Shown one piece after another: positions 54,360 to 64,000 of a stretch of DNA of 64,000 nucleotides (the stretch's first letter is position 1; every line of letters starts with the position of its first letter). The position numbers and the translations under genes were made by a program. The DNA comes from Epiperipatus broadwayi (lineage: Eukaryota > Onychophora > Udeonychophora > Euonychophora > Peripatidae), in NCBI GenBank assembly GCA_028023455.1, contig JAQFVV010006197.1:21184653-21248652 (forward strand), given 5' to 3'. The notes under the pieces were generated by a model, which saw only the letters and a program-made list of their open reading frames with translations, ran no database searches and was not told where the DNA came from.

Positions 54360-55249
54360 AAATAAAATAAATGGTGAAATGTTGGTCTTTCATTGATATT
54401 AAATATGCTTTGGGCAATATTCTTTTTTTCAATTAACTTTTTTCTCTTATAGAAACATAATTGTGGTTTTGTTAGCAAGAAATTAAGATTTCTCTAATTA
54501 TTTTGATGTTTTCAAATTGGTATCAATTTTTAGTATAATCTTAAATTTTGTAAAACTTTTAGCATTACATTCAGTAATTAGTTTATATTTTTCTTTGGAT
54601 AGCATATAATTGATGTTGTGAGTTAGATATATAATTTATAACCTCATTGCATATATTTGTAAAAAGATAAGTTGTGAATTCCATAAAGAGAATACTTTTT
54701 TATGCATATATATTAATTGTAAGGTTTGTAAAAAATGAAATTGATTACAATTTCTACCTATACAAAATATAATTACAATGATGCCATAATATGCATTACA
54801 TCAATATACATTACTTCAATTACATACTACTAATTGCACCCATGGCTTTGTTCATGTTATTTTATTAAAAGAATGTAATGTAATTGATAATTGAAATATA
54901 TTTAAATAATATTTACATTAAATAATACATGGGTTATTAAACTATTGTAGCACATTTTTATAAACAATGCTGGAAGTCATTTTTAACTATTGTTGATAAC
55001 TCTTGTATTATTTCATGTAAATATTTCTTAAATATATTTTAATTCTCAACTACGTTACATTGTTTTATTTTATAAACATGAGCAAAGCTAATCCATAGAT
55101 TTGCATGCACTAATAATAAAAATAAAAGAATGTAATGCAGTTGATTATTAAAATATATTTTAATTTATATATAATATAAAGAGCATGGTAATAGCTCTAA
55201 ACAAACTTATTTTTTTATTTTTATGATAAATGCTATCATCTTTATCTAT
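54360..55249. other. AT-rich stretch, no gene seen
   Basis: Nothing recognisable is seen. Confidence 0.4.
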
Positions 55250-55325
55250 GATTGTCCCCATCCTCAGAATGGCTTCAAGCTATGGTTTTCTTCGGTGAGG
55301 AGCTAAGACACCAGATTCAAAATAT
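55250..55325 (-). repeat. HHR repeat family B, short fragment
   Basis: CCCCATCCTCAGAATGGC, TTCTTCGGTGAGGAGC is the ribozyme region of B on the minus strand (compare 42192-42236), with CCGAAGA in place of CUGANGA and GAAA lost. It is dead. Confidence 0.45.
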
Positions 55326-55329
55326 ATAG

Positions 55330-58300
55330 TAGGACCAATTCTGAGCAATATAATTTTTTTAATGTTTTATTATCTAATTCCATTTTTGATGTATTGAATA
55401 CTGAATAAAAATTTCTCTCACCAATTCTCATCATTTCTCAATATCCTGTGTCTGTATTTTGGTAATGCAAAGCTTTAATAACTGTGGAAGTTCTATTCTT
55501 TTTTATATATTTTTAATATTTATGCATTATGTATTAGTAAAATTGCATGCTAATGCTTTAGCCAACCTTATGTAGTGATAATATCTCAATAATTCAGATT
55601 TAAACCCTAACCAATAGTATATATAATAAATAAAATACCCAAGCACATATCTATAATGAACAATGTAGAAATATGTCACTACATAGATTTATAAATCTTA
55701 AGACTTCTGGTTTAAATCAGCTTAACTAAATTACAGAACAAGGATGATGATGGTTTTGATTATTAAAATCACTCCAAAGTATTTTGTTTGTTTTAAGTTT
55801 CCATTTGGAGAAATGTCAGGCACCAACTCTTCTCAATTACTTAAGACAATAACCCTCATCATTTACCAACTTTTTTTTTTTACCATGATATCCTAGCACA
55901 TTATTCAGTGGTTTGCATGTTCTCAGAGCTATGAATATTTTCCTGAACTAGCATATGTGTGTGTGTTAAGGTTATAACATTTAATCATATATTAAACAAA
56001 ATGAACAAATGGAGTAATAAATAACAAAATAACCATTTATTAATGCAACAAAATGTAAGTAGTTTGATTGTATCTTGAAGTAAATTTCAATTGTAAATTT
56101 TCCATCTTGGTTAAGGTGATTATAATAAAGAGTTTATATATTTTATTCTCTCTTCATTTAGTAATTTTACAGTCAATCAGAGAATAATCAATCAGTTGCA
56201 GCCAATAAATTCATATATTTAGTTTTCTCTTTCAATAATTTCTTGTATGAATATAAAAAAGTCAGCCATATAATATTGAATCTACTTCCAATAAACAAAT
56301 GCAGATATTTAGTTTCATCCCATTGATCAACTTTATGTATAAATATAACAATAGTTAAAATATTTTTATTCAACAAACAATTCATCTATTTCAGTCCTTT
56401 TAACAACTCCACACATGTGTGTATATATACGTATGAAGTGAAACATAACTTATCCTTTAAAATACAAGATACATTTACATAATATTGAATTTATTTTAAT
56501 CTTCAAAAATTTAAAGTCTTTTTCTATATTATATAAAGAAATAGCTTAATCTTTCATCTTACCTTTCACACCTTAGACAAGTAGATTAGCTTTGTATTAG
56601 TGTATTATGAATTGAATACATGTAAGTTTTCAGCAATTTAGCAGCATAGTCTGGTATTTTCCTTTTCTGGCAGATTATAAGAGTTGGTACTATAATTTCT
56701 TATATGCTTCATTTACTGGTCTGGATGGTATGTTTAGGGTTTTCAACCAACATATTTCTTGTTTTTTGCTAGTGTCTCATGTTAAATGACTTTATAATAA
56801 AACATGTAATTATAGCTTCTTTTATAAGCTTGTAATTCAAATTAGCAGCAAGGTAAATTATTCTCAGCATGGCACATTTCCACTGTTTTATCGTATATAT
56901 TTTGTGATATAGAATTCCATTAATCCTCACTGGAAAAAGCTGACTGTTGAATGACTAACTGGTTTTCTGTCTGCCCCATTATCTACCACATGTACCATAA
57001 TATAGCTTATCTTATTTGTTATCTATAGCACCTATCCTAATGATGACTAGTCTCAGACCACAGAGAAAAATATTCTCTAGTATTCTTTACCAAAAAAAAA
57101 AAAAGATTTGGCTTTCTTTCTTTTGTTTACACATTAAAAATTGGTTCTTTCTCTAACTATTATTAAAATTTAGTTATGTTAAGCTGGTTGTGTGGCCAGG
57201 AAAATAATTGTGTTCGTAAAATTACCTGACATATTCAAATGAGTGAATTTTCAGAGCGGATGTAAATTTGGTCACTGAATACATAAGGAATACAAATCAC
57301 ATAAATCCTAACATAACCAGCGGATGGTACAATACATATACTTAAATAATTAGATGGCTGGAAATTTAACTTTACTGTCAAAGCTAAAGGTTATAGTATA
57401 TATTCACTAATGGTAAGATTAGTAAGAAAAATTATAATTTTTACCTGTCAGAATATAATTATATGCATCTTTGTTAAGTATAAATACCATCTTATTAAAT
57501 AATTGTATTTGATCCACTTTCACACTTTAAAAAAAGCAAGTGAAATGTTCTTAATGATTCATGCAAATTCTTATCTGTTTTTGATGTTAGAGTTTTGCAG
57601 GCCAATCATGAGGGTTTTTCTGATACCAATTCCATAAAATTTGTATTGCCATAGTTCACAATTAGTAAAGTAATAAGCTAATAAAATGTTTGGGATTCAA
57701 ATCCAGGTTAGCGGAGCATTTTTATTCAAGCTTGGGATTTTTTTAGTTATTCAAATTATAAGCAACTTAGCTAATAAGTAACTTAATGGTCAGTAAATAG
57801 ATAAGCAATTATTCTTAGATAGAGAATAAATCAAGAAAGGAAGACAACTAAAAATCACCCCTATTAAAAAGTTGATGCTCCTAGTAATGTTTTCTCCTTT
57901 GCTGTTTGTTTCTCCTTTGAAAACAATGCTGGATAAGCTTTTGCTTTGCAGAAACTGTTTAAAGAATTTTGTCTAACTATATAAAGATGATTACATTTTA
58001 ATTGTAATTAGTATTTGTTCTATTTTATGTTATATAGATATTATATGCAACAAGTAAAGTAAAACAGCTTGCAAAGTCTTTTGCAATAGCCTTTCCAAGA
58101 GGAATAATGAGGTCAAAGATATTGCTTAACTGCTTACCTATTTCTAAGTTGTGGAGGTTTTAGTAATTTTCTAATATTACATTTTTATTATCTAGCTAAG
58201 AATAGGCAGATACCCTATGACTGATTTATTTGAATGTTTAATTTAATAAATCATTGGCTTGCATCTTAAAAAAAAGCCTATTTAAAATCTCTCCTGGAGT

Positions 58301-59095
58301 TATAGAAATCTCAGAAGGGGATATCCCATCATGAGGCATTTGTATATACATATAACTTATTTTTTTTAAATATTATTTTTCTAGACTAAAGATATCTGTT
58401 TAAAATAATCAATACATAATCTAGACATGTTTCTTACGACAAGTAGAACAATAATAATAAAATTATAAACATTATAACAAATTAAAACATCTTAATTTAT
58501 AATAAAAATTCGTACTTTTATTAAAATTGATTACATATAATTAATTTAGCATCACAGTTGATGGTTCTAAAAAAAAGGCAACAGAGCTGTTGTTGAAAGC
58601 ATTTAAGTAATCTGGGAAAATCATGGGATTATTTTGGTTTCAAAACCATGTAATATTGTTGGTATTGCCATTTCTATTCAAAGGCATGAAATAATTTACA
58701 GTTACCACAAAATTGAAGTCATTAAAATATATAGAAACTTGACTATAACTCTGTAAGAGAAATAGCTTTGCTTAGAAGCCTTAGTTGTTGTTTTTTTATT
58801 TCAAACTAATACTTAGAATAGTACAAAAAAGAATAAAAGATGAATGCTAGATACATAAGTTTATTGGTTCCAGCCCTGAATTTAAAGAAGCTCATTGATG
58901 ACTATAAACTCAGAAAATGTTCTGAGGATAGGTAGACAGATAGATAATCATTTTTATTATAACAGTATACCAACTGGTATCTATTGATTATTCAAACTGA
59001 TATAGAAAAGTTGATTCTATAAATATATTTATAAATTAATATGTGTAGGAATTTATATATATGTTTGTGATTATTGCAATAGTATGTATAGTTAT
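55330..59095. other. AT-rich stretch, no gene seen
   Basis: No ORF, splice pattern or recognised repeat is seen. GATTCAAATCCAGG at about 57697 is a lone box B-like string. Confidence 0.45.
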
Positions 59096-59114
59096 CCAGA
59101 AATCACCTTTAACC

Positions 59115-59146
59115 ATTCCCGGCCGATGCTATGACACATGAAAAAA
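59115..59146 (+). repeat. tRNA-derived SINE family S, ultra-short 3' fragment with TSD
   Basis: Only ATTCCCGGCCGATGC and TATGACACATG plus the A tail are present, about 32 bp. It is bounded by a perfect 15-bp duplication AAATCACCTTTAACC (59100-59114 and 59147-59161). This shows that target-primed reverse transcription started at the SINE 3' end and stopped after about 25 nt. Confidence 0.88.
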
Positions 59147-59164
59147 AAATCACCTTTAACCTTT

Positions 59165-59650
59165 TATTGTTTTTCTTCTTTTTTAATCTACTGGAGTTAA
59201 AATGATCATTTTTATTTTTGAGTGTTAACTAATGATATGAACTGATATCTATGTATATATTACTCTATGCATTTATATGTGTATGTTGTATATATAATAG
59301 ATATTATTATGTCCAGTATATCTAAATTACAAAATAATGTATTTTAAATTGGAAATTCAAATCTCTATATATATATTTACCCAAACTTTGTTGATAATTT
59401 TTTTGGAATGGCATTTTAGTACATGGACCAGCCCTGAGCTTAAATTTTACACTTATTGCAATTACAGGTAAATTTGATACTGCTACTTTGATCCATTCCT
59501 TCCCAATTTAAATTTCCCATTAGAATTACTTTTTTCTATCCTTTCAGCAGATTGATTTTGAAGTAACTTTAACAATTTTTGTTTCTGATTTTATATTCAT
59601 AAATGAGTTATTACAAGTTATTTATTATCAAGCACCTGGTTTATTTATAA
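59165..59650. other. AT-rich stretch, no gene seen
   Basis: Nothing recognisable is seen. Confidence 0.4.
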
Positions 59651-59653
59651 TAG

Positions 59654-60112
59654 TCATTAGGGAATCATCTTCCTACGCTGTATAAAATTATGATGTTTTG
59701 AGGAATATTCTCTTTTTCTAAACCCAAGATAAACTCTTTTGAAAAGATAAGACAAATGCACTTGATCTTTTTTACCTAATGATATATGTATAGATGAATC
59801 TTAAGCATTCAGAAATGAGAAAATGAATGGTGCTTGATAAATATCTTGTTATATATATATATTCAATATTATATCTAATATTGATGTGCAGTAAATTGTA
59901 AAAATTTTACAAATGTCATTTAGTAATATATATTGAATGAAATTGAAAGTGATTAATTAAGACCTTCGCACACATATTTCTAAATGCTTAAGATTGTCCT
60001 ATACATATATGTTTAGGTAGAAAAGATAAGGTGGATTCATCTTATCTTTTTAAAAGACTTTACCTTGTGTATGTATAGGGGGACAATTCCCTAATGACTG
60101 TTACAAATGAGT
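59654..60112. repeat. nested fold-back element
   Basis: GTCATTAGGGAATCATCTTC at 59654 is matched inverted by GACAATTCCCTAATGAC at about 60084-60100. Inside, TTGTCCTATACATA (59994) pairs with TATGTATAGGGGGACAA (60070-60087), with an inner AGATAAG/CTTATCT stem. It is probably a MITE-like insertion with inverted ends. There is no ORF. Confidence 0.5.
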
Positions 60113-60119
60113 TATCAGT

Positions 60120-61200
60120 AAATATAACTATAAATGACCATGTAAAGAATTTTAAAAAAAAATCAACATATATTTCTTTTTAAAATAATTTACTATAAAT
60201 AACATTTTTTCTATAAATGTTTATTTTATTTATCTGCATTGAAACTTGTTTTTAATAGGAGAGACTTAATTATATAAAAAATAACTAGAATAACTCTAAT
60301 TGCATTTATCATGTATTTTATATAATTCTGTATTTTATTTTCACTCATTTCAGTAGAAGCTTTATGTTATGTTTGTTCATGTAAGTAAAATGAAGTAAAA
60401 GCTTTTTTTATTATTATTTTTAAATGTACTGTATTTATTTTAGAGCAATTAATAATAATAAAGACAATGAAAGAGGGTGAAAAATCCATTAATCAGTGTT
60501 AAAAGTGATAGAAATTTTTTTTTTAAACATTCCAATAAAATAAAATAATGCTGAGAAAGAATTAATTCTAATTTGTTTTGAACAAAATAAATATTTCTTT
60601 AGAAAGTTTTTGACTGCTTTCAAAACTGAAAATAATAAAAGTTAAAATTTACCAGTTGAAAGTAATTTAAATATTTGACAGGATATTTTTTACAAAATAA
60701 AAATTTATGCTAGCAGTTATAAATGATTTTTTTAAAAAAAATCTAGACACACCAATGTTAAGATAATCTGCAACTTATAAGGAGGAACTCAGAATTTTGC
60801 ACTAACCATTTTCTTACAATATTTTACAATTAATATTTTCAAAATAAAATGAAAACATTTTAAACAATAATATGCTACACAATTTTTATAGAAGTAATAA
60901 TGCGTCTAATAAATACATTATTTTCTTATTTTTTCCTTTTTACAATATAGTAGATTTGAACACAGACTTTTAAGTTCCTAGAAAGTCATATAATATTTGA
61001 CCTTGCGGGTAATCACGTATTTATTTTGCTGACCATTAATTTTTAATATAATAGAATAGTATCTATATTTAAGCTTTGCTAAAATATATATATATTCCAG
61101 ATAATTAACCCAATAGTAAAAGTGTCTGCCTAGAAGTACTAAAAGTTCCTGGATTGATTTTCATTTAAAAAAAGGCAGATATCTCTCAATTTAGTTTTGT
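60120..61200. other. AT-rich stretch, no gene seen
   Basis: No gene is seen. 60945-61015 and 61100-61150 hold strings that look like decayed tRNA-like sequence (for example GAACACAGACTTTTAAGTTCC), too weak to classify. Confidence 0.4.
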
Positions 61201-61216
61201 TAATCTGTTTTATTTT

Positions 61217-61323
61217 TTTATATATCATAGCATCGGCCGGGAGGCGAAGCCGCAACAACCGTCTGCAACCAACTGCTTGCTTGCAAGGCGCGCTGACCAC
61301 CGTTTCGGCTAACAACACTTGAC
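61217..61323 (-). repeat. tRNA-derived SINE family S, subfamily with internal duplication
   Basis: Minus strand: TCAAGTGTTGTTAGCCGA, CTTGCAAGCAAGCAGTTGG then TTGCAGACGG, a box B-like GGCTTCGCCTCCC, then GATGCTATGATATAT and an A-run. A perfect 16-bp duplication TAATCTGTTTTATTTT lies at 61201-61216 and 61324-61339. It shares the anticodon-arm insertion with the copy at 32305. The 76-codon ORF at 61139-61369 is an accident of this insertion. Confidence 0.87.
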
Positions 61324-61449
61324 TAATCTGTTTTATTTTGTTTTCTATTTTGTGCTGAACTTCAAACATACCTTGGGGAAAAAAGAACTATTTAGGAAAT
61401 TATATATTTTTATATTATAGTTGATGTTATTTTAAAACAATAGTCACCA

Positions 61450-61560
61450 TACAGTTCATTGTATTGGAATTCACAAAAAGTTCGAACACTATAACTGACA
61501 TTCAGAGCTCTTGAGTTCCAGAATCTATTATTCTATTACTGCATTAAATCATGAAGGGAA
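61450..61560 (-). repeat. SINE family G, diverged copy
   Basis: TTCACAAAAAGTTCGAACAC, TGACATTCAGAGCTCTTGAG and GTTCCAGAATC follow the G tail on the minus strand. Confidence 0.4.
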
Positions 61561-62067
61561 TATTACTTAAACTAAGTAGATACACATTTTCAAATTCTTG
61601 GACATTTGCAAACTAGTAATCTCTTACTTAAGATATCCTTTTTTTAAATATTACAAATAGAAAGAAAGTATGAAGTATGTAATATATATAAGCACTATAT
61701 ATTTTTATATAAGTGTGTTTATTTAATATTTAAAAAATCTATAGTTTTAAAAATATCTTTTTATCTGAATAGTATATTTGTTATTAAAGACCTGTTGAAA
61801 ATATTTACATTTAAAGTAAAATAAATAGAAAGTTAAGATAGGAAATAAATGATTAACTTTGACAAGTCTGAGTCTTAGATTGTTTTTTTGAAGCTAAGTG
61901 AGTTAATTGCTTTTACAACTAAAGCATTACTAGAACTCTGCAACAAGCTGTCTTTCATTGCCAGAAGCATCTCTTATAGTTAATGTTTCATTCTGTAAAA
62001 ATGACATTTCCTTTGAAATATCATTTACTAGCAGAAAAATTAAATCCATTATTAATCAAAGAGAATT

Positions 62068-62069
<2 letters not shown>

Positions 62070-62115
<46 letters not shown>
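62070..62115. repeat. (GA)n microsatellite
   Basis: This is an uninterrupted run of about 22 GA units. Confidence 0.95.
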
Positions 62116-62118
<3 letters not shown>

Positions 62119-62414
62119 TACCGTGCTCAGATATACTATATTGTTTTTAACAAAGCTAATTGACTTCATATAAATATTTCATTATAAATTAACAGAGCAT
62201 CTCTCCTTTTCTACTCTAGCTCCATCTGTTATAAGTTTGAGTAATCAGTGGTTGCATATTATAGTGAAATTTAATGTACATTCTCAAATGTTTGATTGAT
62301 TTTTGCCTTTATCAGTGGGAACTTGGGGTTTAAAATTAGAAAAAATGCAGTTTTGCATCTGGCCACCATTTTTTATTCCTTTTTATTATCAAGCTTTTAG
62401 CATGAAATTTCAAA

Positions 62415-62632
62415 AATCCCAATTTTAAACTCAAGCTGTTTACAACTTTAAATTCCAAGTTCTAATTGATAAAGAAAAAAAAATCAGAAAATAATGTAGA
62501 AATGAAAATTGCACTATTCTGCAAATGCTTATAAATCTTAAACTTGAACCCAAACTGTTTACAGTTTTTAATCTTAAGTTCTCATTGGTTAAAAAAAAAA
62601 AGCCAGAAAATAGTTTGGAAATGGAAATTAAA
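62415..62632. repeat. tandem duplication, period about 118 bp
   Basis: The stretch AAACTCAAGCTGTTTACA, AAGTTCTAATTGATAAAG recurs as GAACCCAAACTGTTTACAG, AAGTTCTCATTGGTTAAA. The copies share about 75-80 percent by eye. Confidence 0.6.
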
Positions 62633-62676
62633 TTGCATCATAACCTTTCAAATACTGATCATTCGATTTACTCTTG

Positions 62677-63180
62677 CTAATAGAATAAGCACTAAACATC
62701 ACATGATCACCATCTCATGCTAGCACATAACTTAGTAAACAGTCAAAAACTCTCCATATAGTAGTTCCACCTTGTGCTAACCAGAGTAATCAATGGATGC
62801 CAGAAGGCTTGTGCATAAAATACCTATCTAGTGCCTACTCATATGACTATATAAGCTATTGAGCTTAGATTGAAAATATCATTGTGTTTTTCAATTTCAT
62901 TCTCATCGTTTTGTAGTGAAGTAGAGATAAAAGGTGGCTGCTGGAGGGTTGCATTAGATTCTAAGATCTAGGTGCAGTGCTCTCAGATCCAAGGCTCCTC
63001 ACTGACGAAGGCCACAAGCCACAAACTAGTCTGGGGATATTGGATGAGTAGGCACTACATAGGGATTTTATGCACAAGCCTTTGGCATTCATTAATTCCT
63101 CTGGTTAGCACAAGGTGGCACTACTATATAGAGAATTTTTGTCTGTTTATTAATAGAATAAGCTTTGAGAATCAAATGAT
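62677..63180. mobile_element. HHR repeat family B, palindromic copy
   Basis: The left arm (62742-62843: AAACTCTCCATATAGTAG, CAATGGATGCCAGAAGGC) pairs with the right arm (63041-63146: GCACTACATAGGGATTTTATG, ACTATATAGAGAATTTTTG). The longest outer words are AATAGAATAAGC at 62681 and 63153. The middle holds B-monomer sequence (TAGATTCTAAGATCTAGG, GCAGTGCTCTCAGATCC) and a plus-strand hammerhead at 62993-63040. The 72-codon ORF at 62972-63190 is accidental. Confidence 0.75.
62993..63040 (+). ncRNA. type B hammerhead ribozyme, one core change
   Basis: GCUCCUCA, CUGACGA (63002-63008), stem II GGC/GCC around CACAA, CAAA where GAAA is expected (G12 to C), CUAG, UC, UGGGGA. Stem I UCCUCA/UGGGGA is intact. 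Loss of G12, a catalytic residue, should abolish cleavage in this copy. Confidence 0.75.
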
Positions 63181-63184
63181 ATTG

Positions 63185-64000
63185 TGTTAGTATATTATAA
63201 ATTTCTAGAGATGGGGAGTATTGGTAACTACCCTATTAACAATGCTTTAATAATCTGAGCTCACTTTTAAGCAGAGTACTTAACATGTAATTGAATGCTA
63301 AATGCAATGACAAACATTCATTTTTATTCACTCGAGAACATTCTTTCTCATTTTCAGTTCACTTATTATCAATTTTTTTAATATATTATGAATAAAATTT
63401 CAGATCTTTTTATGTCAAAATGTCACCATCTTGTTTTGCAGTACAATTTATTTAACAGCAGAATGGCAATTGCAGTTGTTTTGAATCAATTTCCAACAGA
63501 AAAAAATAAAACCAAAACTTTATTTAACATTTTAAGTGGATCTATTGAGCTCAGTGTGCCATTTGGATACTTGAATATTATATGATTTTCTTAGCAACTG
63601 ACTATATGTATGATTATTATTATTATTGATATATATCATCATCATTCTCTATTGTATCATAAAGTGTCACTTCACAGGCAATTTAGTTACAATGGTCTCA
63701 GACTACTTAATTCTTTTGTTACTGACTATTCAAGAAATGTTAACCATTTATTTTTTTATATATTCAAGAAATGTTTAAAACTTTAATTTTTTATTGTTAG
63801 TATGATTGATTTAACATTTGTATGTGTTGTACTTGATTAATGTATATCTATTCGTTTTTTTGTGTGTAATTAATTTTTAAATTTACCCCCTATATTTATG
63901 ATTTATTATTTATATTAACCTATGTAAGTTATTCTCAGTACAATTTTTTTTAGACGATTTATATATATGTACTTAATCTTTTATTTTTTTTTTGTAATTA
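63185..64000. other. AT-rich stretch, no gene seen
   Basis: A 65-codon ORF at 63388-63585 has no motif. The sequence GACTATTCAAGAAATGTT at about 63723 also occurs near 208 at the start of the window. Confidence 0.45.

Noticed and set aside
62972-63190. 72-codon plus-strand ORF
   Set aside because: It lies across the B-type hammerhead and the right palindrome arm, so it is accidental.

Overview
This 64 kb window is AT-rich eukaryotic DNA, by eye roughly three quarters A+T. It holds no intact protein-coding gene. Nearly all recognisable content is transposable-element debris: tRNA-derived SINEs, RTE-type and other LINE fragments, a Penelope-like element (PLE), a mariner relic, a pogo/Tigger-like MITE, two large TIR elements and many fold-back repeats. 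The mix of short SINEs with target-site duplications, an RTE LINE, a PLE and hammerhead-bearing repeats suggests an invertebrate animal, but I cannot place it closer. Nearly all long ORFs are chance readings of AT-rich DNA or antisense to elements. The exceptions are a mariner fragment at 2319-2558, a PLE fragment at 41280-41504 and an unrecognised ORF at 24424-24762.

The most interesting content is a set of small repeats that carry hammerhead self-cleaving ribozymes (HHRs: CUGANGA, stem II, GAAA, short stem III, UH cleavage site, stem I). I recognise four types. Type A is at 6005-7668, 29042-29372 and 40060-40495. Type B is at 1945-2190, 42113-42510, 47585-48260, 55250-55325 and 62677-63180. 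Type C is at 18868-19762, with a relative at 7757-8245. Type E, a variant with UUGAUGA, is at 5700-8600 and 34740-36275. The best-preserved cores are at 29174-29240 (minus), 42190-42238 (minus) and 19664-19712 (plus). The C element has two ribozymes in tandem whose cleavage sites lie 369 nt apart. This matches the architecture of animal retrozymes and PLE terminal repeats, which yield unit-length RNAs that can circularise. Several of these elements are head-to-head multimers bounded by 13-16 bp target-site duplications.

Layout: 1-5.7 kb has two SINEs, a B fold-back, a mariner transposase relic and a LINE 3' end. 5.7-8.6 kb is an onion of nested HHR repeats. 8.6-14 kb is a less AT-rich block of unknown origin. 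14-17.6 kb has local duplications. 17.6-21.4 kb has two RTE LINE remnants, one split by the C element. 22.56-25.29 kb is a TIR element with higher-order internal repeats. 25.5-34.1 kb has a microsatellite, old SINEs, a complete small A element and fold-backs. 34.7-36.3 kb is an E array split by a pogo-like MITE. 36.8-38.5 kb is a hAT-like element with an 8-bp duplication. 40-42.5 kb has a PLE remnant flanked by A-type and B-type HHR repeats. 44.5-45.1 kb is a polyadenylated retrocopy. 45-64 kb is mostly unremarkable AT-rich DNA with SINEs, a second LINE 3' end, decayed B copies and a palindromic B element.

The elements form a plausible system. RTE machinery could mobilise SINEs, and a PLE could mobilise HHR repeats. 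That partnership is inferred from adjacency, shared ribozyme type and duplication lengths; it is not demonstrated by the sequence.
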